From NCBI GenBank assembly GCA_963846855.1, contig CAWJXK010000008.1, positions 434,001-498,000 on the forward strand: a DNA stretch of 64,000 nt, written 5' to 3'. The notes under the pieces are model-generated. The model made no database searches. It saw nothing but the letters and a program-made list of their open reading frames with translations, and was not told the DNA's origin. Origin of the DNA: CAIWHR01 sp963846855. Lineage in GTDB: Bacteria > Pseudomonadota > Gammaproteobacteria > Burkholderiales > Casimicrobiaceae. Each line of letters starts with the position of its first letter. Position 1 is the first letter of the stretch. Both the position numbers and the translations under genes were made by a program. This document shows positions 8,523 to 17,731 of this stretch, piece by piece.

Positions 8523-10720
8523 GAAAGCGTCCGCGCTGGCGCATCAGCGACGCGTCGAGCAGCATCCGTCCGGCCCAGCGGTAGACGTTGAATTCCCGGA
8601 CGACGGCGCGCATCAGGCGCATCCGGTCGCGCTGCTCCTCCGGCTTCATCGTCAGGGCGAGGCTGAGCGCCGCGGCGCACTGGTCGGCGTCGTACGGGTT
8701 CACGACGAGGGCCTCGGAAAGCTCGCGCGACGCGCCGGTGAACTGGGAGAGGATCAGCACACCCTGCTCATCGTCGCGCGCGGCGACGAACTCCTTGGCG
8801 ACGAGATTCATGCCGTCGTGCAGGCTGCTGACGAAGCACAGGTCCGCGGCGCGGTGATACTCGTAGACGGCCTCCGTTTCGTGGTGCTCGATGAGCAGCA
8901 TGATCGGCGGATGGCTGACGTGCGACCACTTCTGGTTGATTTCGGCAGCCAGCTCGCGCACGCGTGTCGCATAGTTCCGGTAGTCGCCGATGCGAATCGC
9001 GCGAGGGGGATGCGATCTGGACGAACGTGAAGCGGCCAGCCCACCGCGGTTCGAGCTCGAGCAGCCGCGCCACGGCGCTGAAGCGCTCGATGATTCCCTT
9101 GGTATAGTCGAGGCGGTCGATGCCGATCCCCAGTCGGTGCGACGCCGGCAGACCGAGACGCTCCCGAACCGCACGCCGCGCTTCCGGCACCGGTGGGACC
9201 GCGGCGAGTGCGGCGGGCGGCCATTCGATCGAGATCGGGTAGCGATGCACAGCGGTCGGCTGGCCGCGAAACGAGATGGTAAACGACTCGCGGTCGACGC
9301 GCGCCTCGAGCAGACGGTCGACCGTGTCGAGGAAGTTGTTGCAGTGAAACTGGGTGTGGAAGCCCAGGATGCTGCTGCCGAGCATGCCGTCGAGGAGCTC
9401 GTTGCTCCACGGGCAGATCGCGAACGCCTCGGGGTTCGGCCATGGAATGTGCCAGAACGTCAGGATCGTCGCATCGGGAAGCCGCTCGCGAATCATCCGC
9501 GGCAGTAGAGCAAAATGGTAGTCCTGGACGAGCACGACGGGATCGCTCGTCGTCGCCTCGTCGACGACGGCGTCGGCGAACTTCTGATTGACTTTGCGGT
9601 AGTACTCGTAGTCGCTCGTGCGGAACGTGGGGCGGACGTGGGCGATGTGGCAAAGCGGCCACAGGCCCTCGTTGGCAAATCCCGCGTAATAGCCCGCCTC
9701 TTCTTCCGGGGTGAGCCAGATGCGGCGAATCTGGTAGAGCGGATGGCCGGGCGGCACCTCGACCCGATCGTGGCGGTCGACCGTGTCGCGGTCCGCCGAT
9801 CCGCTGCCGTGTGCGATCCACGTGCCGGAGCACGCGCGCATCACCGGCTCCAGCGCGGTGACCAGTCCGCTGGCAGGGTGCCGGATGCGCACGCCGCCGT
9901 CCTCGCCGCGTACGTGGATGTAGGGTTCGCGGTTGGACACGGCAATCACGTTGTTGCCATGCAGCTCGCTGCGCAGCGTCGCGCGAAGCGCCTGCTGGTC
10001 CCAGATGCGCTGGCTGCCGTCGAGCGGGCGGTACTGCCGCTCGAGGTCGCGGATGAGATCGCGCAGGTCGTGCGCGATCGGGCGAAGTTCCGGCACGGTG
10101 GTGGCGATGGCGGGGCGCAGGATGCCTTCTCCGCGCAACAGCGCGCGCAACCCGCGGACCCAGCCGCGCCAGGAGATTTGCGCGATCACGACGGTGATTA
10201 GCGCTACGGCTGCGCCAAGGGCGACGAAAAAGTAGAAGAGATAGCGCTGGATCTCCTCGTTGCGCCGCTCGACGAAGCTCATGTCGTGGATGAGGGCGAG
10301 CCAGGCGTCCGGCGCGCCTGGGGCTTCGACCCGCTCCACGGCGATGTGCAGCGTTCTCGTCCCGATGTGCATCAGCGATTGCGCCTGACCGTCGATCGCC
10401 CTTACGGAAGCGCAGTCAATCGACTGCGGGAAGTTGGGCGTGGCGATGGAATTGTTGTTACCGGCAACGCAAAGTCCGACCGCATAGAGCCGCTCGTCAT
10501 GGAGCAATCCCCCGAATAGCTGCACGATGCGCACGCTGGCGCCCTCCTGAATGAGGTTCACGAGCGAGTCGTGCACGGTCGAGGCGATGAGGCTCGATCG
10601 CATGTCGATGTCGCGCACGAACCAGCGCAGGATCAGCGAATCGGCCAGCGGCACCGCGACGTAGGCCGCGGCGCCGATCGCGATCAGCAGCGGAATGATG
10701 AAGCGGAGCGAGAGTCGCAC
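8491..10720 (-). CDS. otsA: trehalose-6-phosphate synthase (GT20) fused to an N-terminal membrane sensor, one +1 frameshift
   Basis: A protein of about 742 residues. Residues 1-190 form a membrane sensor: a helix at about 7-29, a periplasmic loop of about 130 residues, and a second helix at about 160-182. A HAMP-like linker follows to about 230. The GT20 domain starts near 257 (NNVIAVSNREPYIH) and contains VLVQDYHFALLPRMI, TILTFWHIPWP and GIDRLDYTKGI, typical of UDP-glucose:glucose-6-phosphate transferases. The reading frame slips near position 9000; the next frame continues IGDYRNYATRVREL and SLHDGMNLVAKEFVAA to the stop. I infer that osmotic or envelope signals could control trehalose synthesis directly. 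otsB and GH15 follow in the operon. Confidence 0.9.
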
Positions 10721-11014
10721 GGGTTCGGCCCTGCTTTCGGATTAGACCTGCGCACGCAATGGATAAGCAGACGCGAGGTCATGGAGGTCATTCTCGCAGG
10801 TATTCGCAATGACTGCTCGTGCCGGCGCGAAGTTCCGGGGCTGAATGCCTTCGGTGCGCGGAATGAACGGACGCGATGGGCAGAATCCGCGATTGGACCC
10901 GGCGCGCGGCGGAAACGAGTCCGCGATCGGCAACGGTCCCGGAGTCCGGGCCGGTCCGAATGCGATGTCCGAAAATGGCGAGTGCGCGGCCGCGGCCGCG
11001 CGCATAATTCGTCC

Positions 11015-12448
11015 ATGCCCCTCGATCCCGACGCCTGCTACCGCGCGCTCGCCGCGCACGATTCGCGCTTCGACGGCCGATTCTACGTCGGCGTGTCGTC
11101 GACGGGCATCTACTGCCGTCCGGTGTGCAACGTGCGCATGCCGCGCCGGGAGAACTGTCTCTTCTTCCCGAGTGCCGCCGCCGCCGAGGTGGCCGGCTAC
11201 CGCCCGTGCCTTCGCTGCCGCCCCGAGCTCGCCCCCGGCCACGCGAGCGTCGACGCGTCGGAGCGCCTCGCGCGGGGCGCCGTGAACCTGATCGAGAACG
11301 GCGTGCTGGACGACGGCGGAATCGAGACGCTCGCGGCGCGCGTCGGCGTCACGAGCCGCCATCTGCGCCGGATCTTCGAGGCGGAATACGGCGTGTCGCC
11401 GGTTGAATACGCGCAGACGCAGCGATTGCTGCTCGCGAAGCGCCTCCTCACCGACACCGCGCTGCCGGTCACCGAAGTCGCGCTCGCCAGCGGTTTCGCA
11501 AGCGTACGGCGGTTCAACGCGCTGTTCCGGTCCCGTTATCGGATGGCGCCCGGCCGGCTGCGCAAGGATCGCGGGGCCGGCGCGCTGCCCGCGACGCTCG
11601 CCTTCGAGCTCGCCTACCGGCCGCCCTACGACTGGAAAGCGATGCTCGAATTCCTGGGACATCGCGCGATCGCCGGCGTCGAGAGCGTCACGGCAGACGC
11701 CTACGTCCGCAGCGTCGCGATCCCGCATCGGGGAAGCCTCCACACGGGCCGCGTCGAGGTGCGCCAGGCCCGGCGCAAGCCGGCGCTTTGCATCGCCGTG
11801 TCGGCGTCGCTCGCGCCGGTCGTGCCCGCCGTGCTGTCGCGGGTCAAGCATGCGTTCGATCTCACGTGCGATCCAACGCAGGTGGCGCTGGTCCTCGGCC
11901 CGCTCGCCGCGAAGCATCCCGGATTGCGCGTTCCGGGAACCTTCGACGGGTTCGAGCTCGCCGTGCGCGCGATCGTCGGCCAGCAGGTGTCGGTGCGCGG
12001 CGCGCGGACGGTGCTGGGCCGCATCGCGCGCTCGTTCGGCGAGGCGCTGCCGGGAGGCGATGGCGACGTCACCCACGTGTTTCCCGCCGCCGCGCGCCTC
12101 GCCGAGGAGTCCTGCGCGTCGCTTGCCGCCGCGGGCCTCACCGGAGCGCGCGCTCGCGCCATCATCGCGCTGGCCGCGGCGATGGGCTCCGGCGATCTGG
12201 TGCTCGACCCCGAAGGCGACGTCGACGCGACGATCGAGCGCCTGCAGAGCCTGCCCGGCATCGGCGCGTGGACCGCGCAGTACATCGCGATGCGCGCGCT
12301 GCGCTGGCCGGACGCCTTTCTCGCCGGCGACCTCGTGGTGCGCCGCGTGCTGCGCGCCGCGCGGCCCGCGCAGGCATTGGAACGCGCGCGCGCATGGCGG
12401 CCCTGGCGCGCATACGCAGTGATGCATTTATGGAGATCCGCGCAATGA
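11015..12448 (+). CDS. AdaA-AlkA fusion: methyl-phosphotriester sensor/AraC regulator plus 3-methyladenine glycosylase
   Basis: A 477-residue two-part protein. The N-terminal Ada domain has four zinc cysteines (Cys34, Cys38, Cys65, Cys68); the first is the expected methyl acceptor (GIYCRPVC). An AraC-type helix-turn-helix pair follows at about 90-180. From about 190 the protein resembles AlkA, with the helix-hairpin-helix LQSLPGIGAWTAQ and a catalytic Asp at about 439 in FLAGDLVV. Such fusions sense alkylated DNA, activate their own operon and excise alkylated bases. The C-terminal methyltransferase of E. coli Ada is absent but is supplied by the next gene, which overlaps by 4 bp. Start MPLDPDACYRAL fits the family. 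Confidence 0.94.
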   Translation: MPLDPDACYRALAAHDSRFDGRFYVGVSSTGIYCRPVCNVRMPRRENCLFFPSAAAAEVAGYRPCLRCRPELAPGHASVDASERLARGAVNLIENGVLDDGGIETLAARVGVTSRHLRRIFEAEYGVSPVEYAQTQRLLLAKRLLTDTALPVTEVALASGFASVRRFNALFRSRYRMAPGRLRKDRGAGALPATLAFELAYRPPYDWKAMLEFLGHRAIAGVESVTADAYVRSVAIPHRGSLHTGRVEVRQARRKPALCIAVSASLAPVVPAVLSRVKHAFDLTCDPTQVALVLGPLAAKHPGLRVPGTFDGFELAVRAIVGQQVSVRGARTVLGRIARSFGEALPGGDGDVTHVFPAAARLAEESCASLAAAGLTGARARAIIALAAAMGSGDLVLDPEGDVDATIERLQSLPGIGAWTAQYIAMRALRWPDAFLAGDLVVRRVLRAARPAQALERARAWRPWRAYAVMHLWRSAQ

Positions 12449-12957
12449 ATACGACTGTCAGCTTCGACTGCATCGAATCGCCTCTGGGCATGCTGCGTCT
12501 CGCGGCGACGCCTGCGGGACTTGCAAGCATCGGTTTCACGGGCGAGACCGGAATGCCGTCGCCCGGGCAAGACTGGGTTCGCGACCCGGCGTCTCCGGTG
12601 CTTCGGCGCGCGGCGGCGCAGCTCGCCGAATATTTTGCTGGCCGCCGACGCGTGTTCGACCTGACGCTGGCGCCTTCTGGCACTCCGTTCCAGCACGCGG
12701 TGTGGAAAGCGATCGCGACCGTGCCCGCGGGCGAGACCATTTCCTATACGGAACTCGCGCGACGCGCCGGACACCCGGGGAGCTTCCGTGCGGTGGGCGC
12801 TGCGACGGGGCGCAATCCGATCGCGATCGTCGTTCCGTGCCACCGCATCGTCGGCGCCGACGGCTCGCTCACTGGGTACGCGGGGGGGCTTGCGCGAAAG
12901 CGCGCGCTGCTGGCCCTCGAGGGCGAGGCGCACGCGCAGCTCGCGCTCGCCGTCTGA
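12445..12957 (+). CDS. ogt: methylated-DNA-[protein]-cysteine S-methyltransferase
   Basis: A 170-residue suicide enzyme that moves the alkyl group from O6-methylguanine to its own cysteine. The active site IVVPCHRIVG places the acceptor at Cys132; the DNA-binding segment GSFRAVGAATGRNP precedes it. The start overlaps the AdaA-AlkA stop (ATGA) and the stop overlaps the next start (TGATG), so the three genes are translationally coupled. The sensor protein upstream probably controls it. Confidence 0.96.
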   Translation: MNTTVSFDCIESPLGMLRLAATPAGLASIGFTGETGMPSPGQDWVRDPASPVLRRAAAQLAEYFAGRRRVFDLTLAPSGTPFQHAVWKAIATVPAGETISYTELARRAGHPGSFRAVGAATGRNPIAIVVPCHRIVGADGSLTGYAGGLARKRALLALEGEAHAQLALAV

Positions 12958-13835
12958 TGCGCCCGGCGGACATTGGCCGCCTGGTAGCCCTGGCGGCGAT
13001 CTGGGGAGCGTCGTTCGTGTTCATCCGAACGCTTGCCCCGGTGCTGGGGCCGCTCTTGACGGCGGCATCGCGGGTGCTCATCGCCGGCGTCGCGCTGGTC
13101 ATTTACCTGAGGGCGACCGGCTTCGACTCGGCCGTGCGCGCGAACTGGCGGCATTACCTCGTGATCGGCATCGTCAATTCGGCGCTGCCGTTCGTCCTCT
13201 ACGCGTTCGCAGGACTGCACATCCCGGCATCGTACTCGGTCATCATGAATTCGATGACGCCGCTGTTCGCGGCACTGCTTTCCGCCGCCCTGCTCGCGGA
13301 TCGGCTGACACCGCGCAAGATCGCCGGGCTCGCGGGCGGCGCGGCCGGCGTGGCGCTCGTGAGCAAGGCCGGTCCGGTCGTGCCCGACGCGATGTTCGCA
13401 TGGTCGATCCTCGCCTGCCTCGCCGCGGCGTTCTGCTATGCGGTCGCGGGCGTCTACATCAAGAAGTGCGCGGCGGTCGCGAAGCCGATGGCAATCGCCG
13501 GATGGAGCCAGCTCTTCGCGGGATTCGTGCTGCTGCCATTGCTTCCGCTCGGCGCGGCGCCGACGCGCATCGACGCCGGCATCGTCGGCAACGTCCTCGC
13601 GCTCGCGCTCCTGTGCAGCGCGGTCGCATACCTGCTCTATTACCGGCTGATCGTCGACATCGGGCCGACGCGCGCGATGACGGTAACGTTCCTGATGCCG
13701 CTCTTCGGCATGCTGTGGGGCGCGCTCTTTCTCGGCGAGGCGATCACGGCGCCGATGCTGACCGGCTGCGCGCTGATCATCGGCGGCAGCGTGCTGGTGC
13801 TGAAGACGCCGTCGCTCCGCGCGATACGCACGTAA
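12957..13835 (+). CDS. EamA/DMT-family exporter
   Basis: A 292-residue protein with ten predicted membrane helices in two EamA repeats. The first begins LVALAAIWGASFVFIRTL and the second lies near residues 145-285 (MFAWSILACLAAAFCYAV onward). Family members export amino acids, purines or other metabolites. It is coupled to ogt by an overlapping TGATG and ends the alkylation-repair operon. Why an exporter sits there is not clear; disposal of alkylated metabolites is a speculation. Confidence 0.92.
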   Translation: MRPADIGRLVALAAIWGASFVFIRTLAPVLGPLLTAASRVLIAGVALVIYLRATGFDSAVRANWRHYLVIGIVNSALPFVLYAFAGLHIPASYSVIMNSMTPLFAALLSAALLADRLTPRKIAGLAGGAAGVALVSKAGPVVPDAMFAWSILACLAAAFCYAVAGVYIKKCAAVAKPMAIAGWSQLFAGFVLLPLLPLGAAPTRIDAGIVGNVLALALLCSAVAYLLYYRLIVDIGPTRAMTVTFLMPLFGMLWGALFLGEAITAPMLTGCALIIGGSVLVLKTPSLRAIRT

Positions 13836-14045
13836 TCCGGGCTCGCGCGTCCGCGAGCGGGCGCTGTTATCGTGCGCGCTCCGCATTTCCGCCGTGGTGC
13901 CGGAGGCCGTCGAACCGCCTGCGCGCTTCGGCCGGCCGGATCCTCTGGGCGCCGCCCGAGTTCCAGGAATCGATGACGACGATGGTTGCGGCGATCATCG
14001 GCCCGCCGAAAAACGGCGCCCGCGCCACCGAAATAGTGTTCCCGA

Positions 14046-15161
14046 CTACTGCGCCGTGGGCAGCTTGCCCTGCACGCCCTCGACGTAGTAATCCATCTTC
14101 GACAGCACGTCGTCGGACATCACGGCGCCCGGCGCGAGGCGCTCCTTGCCCTCGTTGTCGCGGATCGGCCCGGTGAACGGATGGAATCTTCCGGCGGCGA
14201 TGTCGGCGGCGGTCTTGTCGACGAGGTCCTGCGTATCCTTCGGCACGACCGGATTCATCGGCGCCATCCGGATCATGCCTTCCTTGAGTCCGCCCCAGAT
14301 AGCCTCGGGCTTCCACGTTCCGGCGATCGCGTCCTTTACCGTCTTCGTGTAGTAGGCGCCCCACTGATGCGTGACCGCGGTGAGCTGCGCGTGCGGTCCG
14401 TACTTTGACATGTCGGAGTGGTACGCGATCGCGTACACCTTCTTGGCCTCGGCGGCCTGCACGACCGCGGTCGAGTCGGTGTGGTGCGTCAGCACGTCCG
14501 CGCCCTGCGAGACGAGCGTGTTGGCGGCCTCGCTCTCGCGCCCCGGGTCGTACCAGGAATTGGTCCACACCACCTTGACCTGCGCGTTCGGGTTCACGCT
14601 GCGCATCCCGCGGGTGAACGCGTTGATCCCCATCACGACCTCGGGAATCGGGTAGGCGGCGACGTAGCCGGCGACGTTCGACTTCGTCATCCGGCCGGCG
14701 ACCTGCCCGGCGAGATAGCGGCCCTCGTAGAAGCGGGCGTTGTACGTGCCTAGGTTGGCCGCGGTCTTGTATCCGGTCGCGTGATCGAATTTCGTCTGCG
14801 GAAATTGTTCGGCGACCTTGAGCGTCGGGTTCATGTATCCGAACGACGTGGTGAAGATCGGGCTGTAGCCGGACTGCGCGAGTTCGCGGATCACGCGCTC
14901 GGCGTCGACGCCTTCGGGGACGCTCTCGACGTACTTGGTCGTCACCTTTCCGGCGAGTGCTTGCTCCATTTGCCGGCGGCCCATGTCGTGTTGCGACGTC
15001 CAGCCGGCGTCCCCGATCGGGCTCACGTAGACGAACCCGACCTTGACCGGCGCCGCGGTGGCCGCCGCGGGGGCAGGGGCGGGCGCCTTCGGTTCCTCCT
15101 TGCCGCAGCCGGCGGCGAGGGCGAGCGCGGCAAGGAGCGCCGCCTGGACGATCTTCTTCAT
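14046..15161 (-). CDS. BMP-family ABC transporter substrate-binding lipoprotein
   Basis: A 371-residue lipoprotein with signal MKKIVQAALLAALALAAGC and lipobox LAAGC. The mature part begins VKVGFVYVSPIGDAGWT, the opening strand of PnrA/BmpA proteins, which bind purine nucleosides or related ligands. The first in-frame ATG lies six codons upstream (15179), but MKK gives a proper signal peptide. The cognate permeases and ATPase lie at 16.8-20.4 kb on the same strand, separated by an AI-2E-family gene on the opposite strand and a repeat element. A role as binding protein of that transporter is inferred. Confidence 0.93.
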   Translation of the reverse strand: MKKIVQAALLAALALAAGCGKEEPKAPAPAPAAATAAPVKVGFVYVSPIGDAGWTSQHDMGRRQMEQALAGKVTTKYVESVPEGVDAERVIRELAQSGYSPIFTTSFGYMNPTLKVAEQFPQTKFDHATGYKTAANLGTYNARFYEGRYLAGQVAGRMTKSNVAGYVAAYPIPEVVMGINAFTRGMRSVNPNAQVKVVWTNSWYDPGRESEAANTLVSQGADVLTHHTDSTAVVQAAEAKKVYAIAYHSDMSKYGPHAQLTAVTHQWGAYYTKTVKDAIAGTWKPEAIWGGLKEGMIRMAPMNPVVPKDTQDLVDKTAADIAAGRFHPFTGPIRDNEGKERLAPGAVMSDDVLSKMDYYVEGVQGKLPTAQ

Positions 15162-15405
15162 GTCGTGCTCCGCAAACACCTGGCGCTTCCGTCTGTCGTG
15201 CGGTCGGCAGTCCCGCGACCGTCCGCGAAGCTGCGGATTCTACTCTGGCGCCGCCGCCAGGCGCCGCATGCGGGCGTCGACGGGCCGTTCCCGCGGCGCG
15301 CCAGGCTTGCGGAGCGGCAGCTTGCCGGTACATGATGGCGCCGGTCCGTGCACAAAGGACGCCGCGCGAGGGGTCACGCGCGCTTCGAACGACGGGAATC
15401 CCTCG

Positions 15406-16458
15406 ATGCAACGCGAACTCACCCGCAACACGCTCGCCGTCCTGTTTCTTGTCGGACTGATCGTCGCAGCGTTCTGGATCCTGCGCCCGTTCCTCGGCGC
15501 GGTCGTCTGGGCGACGATGATCGTCGTCGCGACCTGGCCGCTGCTGCGCAGGATCGAGGCGCGGCTCGGCGGCCGGCGCATGATCGCGGTCGCGCTGATG
15601 ACGCTCGCGATGATCCTGGTGTTCGTGCTGCCGTTCTGGGTGGCGATCAGCACGATCAGCGAGTACGCGCATGCGGTCGACGACTGGCCGGAAACGCTCT
15701 CCAGGCTGAAGCTGCCTCCGCCGCCTGATGTTGTCGAGGCGCTGCCGCTCGTGGGGCATTCGATCGCGCAGCCGTGGCGGGAATTCTCGGAGCTGCCCCC
15801 TGACGAGCTCGCGGCGAAGGTGCGGCCGTACGCCGGCACGATCGCGAAATTCCTGGCATCGCAGGCGGGCAGCGTCGGGATGCTGCTGGTCGAATTCCTG
15901 ATGACGATCGTGATTTCGATCGTTCTCTACGTGAATGGCGAGGCGGCCGCCGATATGGTGATGCGCTTCGGGCGGCGGCTTGCGGGCACGCAGGGCGAGC
16001 ACTCGGTGCGCCTCGCATCGCAGGCCATCCGCGGCGTCGCGCTGGGCGTGGTCGTCACCGCGCTCGTGCAGGCGGTGCTGGGCGGCATCGGCCTCGCCGT
16101 CGCCGGCGTTCCGCTGGCCGGGATCCTGACTGCGGTGATGCTGATGTTCTGTCTCGCGCAGCTTGGCCCGACGCTCGTGCTGCTGCCGGCGTGCATCTAT
16201 CTCTACTGGACCGGCGCGCACGCGTGGGCAATCGTCCTGCTCGTCTGGACGGTTTTCGTCGGCACGCTCGACAATTTCCTGCGACCGTACCTCATCAAGA
16301 AGGGCGCGGACCTTCCGCTGCTGCTCATTTTCGCCGGCGTGATCGGCGGCCTCCTGACGATGGGCATGATCGGCCTCTTCGTGGGGCCGGTCGTGCTGGC
16401 CGTTGCCTACATGCTGTTCGAGGCGTGGATCGACGAGGCTCCCGCGGTCAAGAGCTGA
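15406..16458 (+). CDS. AI-2E-family (PerM/YdiK-like) transporter
   Basis: A 350-residue polytopic membrane protein with about eight helices. The C-terminal half carries LDNFLRPYLIKKGADLPLLL and IGGLLTMGMIGLFVGPVVLA, diagnostic of the family. Members have been linked to autoinducer-2 export or cation/proton exchange; the substrate here is unknown. It is the only plus-strand gene among minus-strand BMP transporter genes, so it looks inserted into that cluster. A MITE-like repeat starts 19 bp after its stop. Confidence 0.92.
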   Translation: MQRELTRNTLAVLFLVGLIVAAFWILRPFLGAVVWATMIVVATWPLLRRIEARLGGRRMIAVALMTLAMILVFVLPFWVAISTISEYAHAVDDWPETLSRLKLPPPPDVVEALPLVGHSIAQPWREFSELPPDELAAKVRPYAGTIAKFLASQAGSVGMLLVEFLMTIVISIVLYVNGEAAADMVMRFGRRLAGTQGEHSVRLASQAIRGVALGVVVTALVQAVLGGIGLAVAGVPLAGILTAVMLMFCLAQLGPTLVLLPACIYLYWTGAHAWAIVLLVWTVFVGTLDNFLRPYLIKKGADLPLLLIFAGVIGGLLTMGMIGLFVGPVVLAVAYMLFEAWIDEAPAVKS

Positions 16459-16477
16459 CCGCGGCGCCGCGCGCTTA

Positions 16478-16776
16478 GGGAGCCTCTGCACGAGTATTCG
16501 CGGTTGCGACGGAGGCGTTTCGGGATGGGATGCCTAAGTTGCCAAATGAGGCGAGGCGAAGCAAATGGCCGGCCCCCTTGACGAGCCTCGCGACAAAGCA
16601 GACCGCCCGAAACGCCCCGTCCCTTCGGGCTGCTGCCCGATGCGGCGTCTGCGGCCTCATTTGGCAACTGAGGCTCCTCGGCATCGTAGGCCGGGCTACG
16701 ACCTTCGTCGCGCGTCTTGCATCCATCCGCATCGGGCGGAAGCAGCGCAATCGTGAATACTCGTGCAGAGGCTCCC
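16478..16776. mobile_element. 299-bp MITE-like element with 31-bp terminal inverted repeats
   Basis: The ends, 16478-16508 and 16746-16776, are inverted copies matching at 29 of 31 positions. The tips read GGGAGCCTCTGCACGAGTAT, a form that resembles ends of IS5-type elements. Inside is a second inverted pair, 16533-16552 and 16654-16673, matching at 19 of 20. No transposase can be encoded in this length; the short open frames across it have no protein-like features. Flanking bases do not show an obvious target duplication. It fills the 322-bp gap between the AI-2E gene and the permease gene, ending 4 bp from the permease stop codon. It is probably non-autonomous and folds into a long nested hairpin. 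Confidence 0.75.
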
Positions 16777-16780
16777 GACG

Positions 16781-17702
16781 TCACGCGTCGGGGTGGAACG
16801 GCTTGCCGAGCGACGCGGGCGCGTTGCTGCGAATGACGCCCGCGTCGCGCGAGATGAACGCGAGCACCACAATCGTCGCGACGTACGGGAGCATCGACAG
16901 CACCTGCGAGGGCAGCGCGATCCCGCCCGCCTGCGCCTGGAACGACGCCAGCGTCACGCCGCCGAACAGGTACGCGCCCAGCAGCACGCGCCACGGCTTC
17001 CACGTCGCGAACACGACCAGCGCGAGCGCGATCCAGCCGCGGCCCGCGCTCATGCCCTCGGCCCACATCGGCGTATAGGCGACCGCGAGGAACGCGCCGG
17101 CAAGACCGGCGCACGCGCCGCCGAACATGACGGCGGCGTAGCGGATGCGCACGACCGGGAAGCCCGATCGCATGCGCGGAATCGGGAGACTCGCCGACCG
17201 CGCGCAACGCGAGGCCGGCACGCGTGCGATAGATGAACCAGTGGACGCCCGCGAACAGGAGCAGCGACACGTAGACGAGCGGATTGAGGCCGAAGACGAG
17301 CCTTCCGATCAGCGGAATGTCCGAGAGCCCCGGGATCGCAAGCGGCGCGAGGCCCGCGATCACCGCGTTGAGATAGGACTTGCCGACGAATGCCGAGAGC
17401 CCCACGCCGAAGAGCGCGAGGGCCAGCCCGGACGCCACCTGATTGGCCAGCAGCGAGAGCGTGAGCACCGCGAAGACGAGCGACAGCGCCGCGCCTGCCG
17501 CGATGCCGGCGACGACGCCGAGCCACGCGTTGTTCGTGTCGGCGGCCGCGATGAACGCGACGACCGCGCCGGTCAGCATCATGCCCTCGACGCCGAGGTT
17601 GAGCACGCCCGATTTCTCGGCGACGAGCTCGCCCAGCGCGGCGAGCACGAGCGGGGTGCCGGCCGCCAGCGTCAGCACGATGACCTCAGTCAGCGTTTCC
17701 AT
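16781..17702 (-). CDS. BMP/nucleoside-type ABC transporter permease, second subunit, one +1 frameshift
   Basis: About 306 residues of a BPD_transp_2 permease. It begins METLTEVIVLTLAAGTPLVL and contains EKSGVLNLGVEGMMLTGAV, the family signature. After SPDSAHAIGLP the frame changes, and VVRIRYAAVMFGGACAGLAG continues to the stop. Deleting one base of the GGG at 17157-17159 (CCC on the coding strand) restores one frame. The remaining protein is well conserved, so it is probably functional. It lies 29 bp after the first permease; a repeat element abuts its 3' end. Confidence 0.88.
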
Positions 17703-17731
17703 CGGTCAGTCGGCGTTCGCGATGGGCGCCG

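Noticed and set aside
8491..10720. Programmed ribosomal frameshift in otsA or otsB
   Set aside because: No slippery heptamer or stop-linked pause is visible at the shift points, and the same +1 shift recurs in unrelated genes.
10742..12427. 561-codon minus-strand open frame opposite AdaA-AlkA
   Set aside because: Antisense shadow of a clearly conserved gene, with no hydrophobic core or motifs.
13867..16491. 874-codon minus-strand open frame
   Set aside because: It overlaps the BMP lipoprotein and AI-2E genes in another frame. Composition is Arg/Gln/His rich, as expected for a shadow of GC-rich coding DNA, and no domain is visible.
16475..16750. 91-codon minus-strand frame inside the repeat element
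   Set aside because: Too short for a transposase, shows no DDE or helix-turn-helix features and is mostly formed by the inverted repeats.
16478..16776. Target-site duplication around the MITE-like element
   Set aside because: The bases left (TTA) and right (GAC) of the repeats do not match, so I do not claim a recent insertion.
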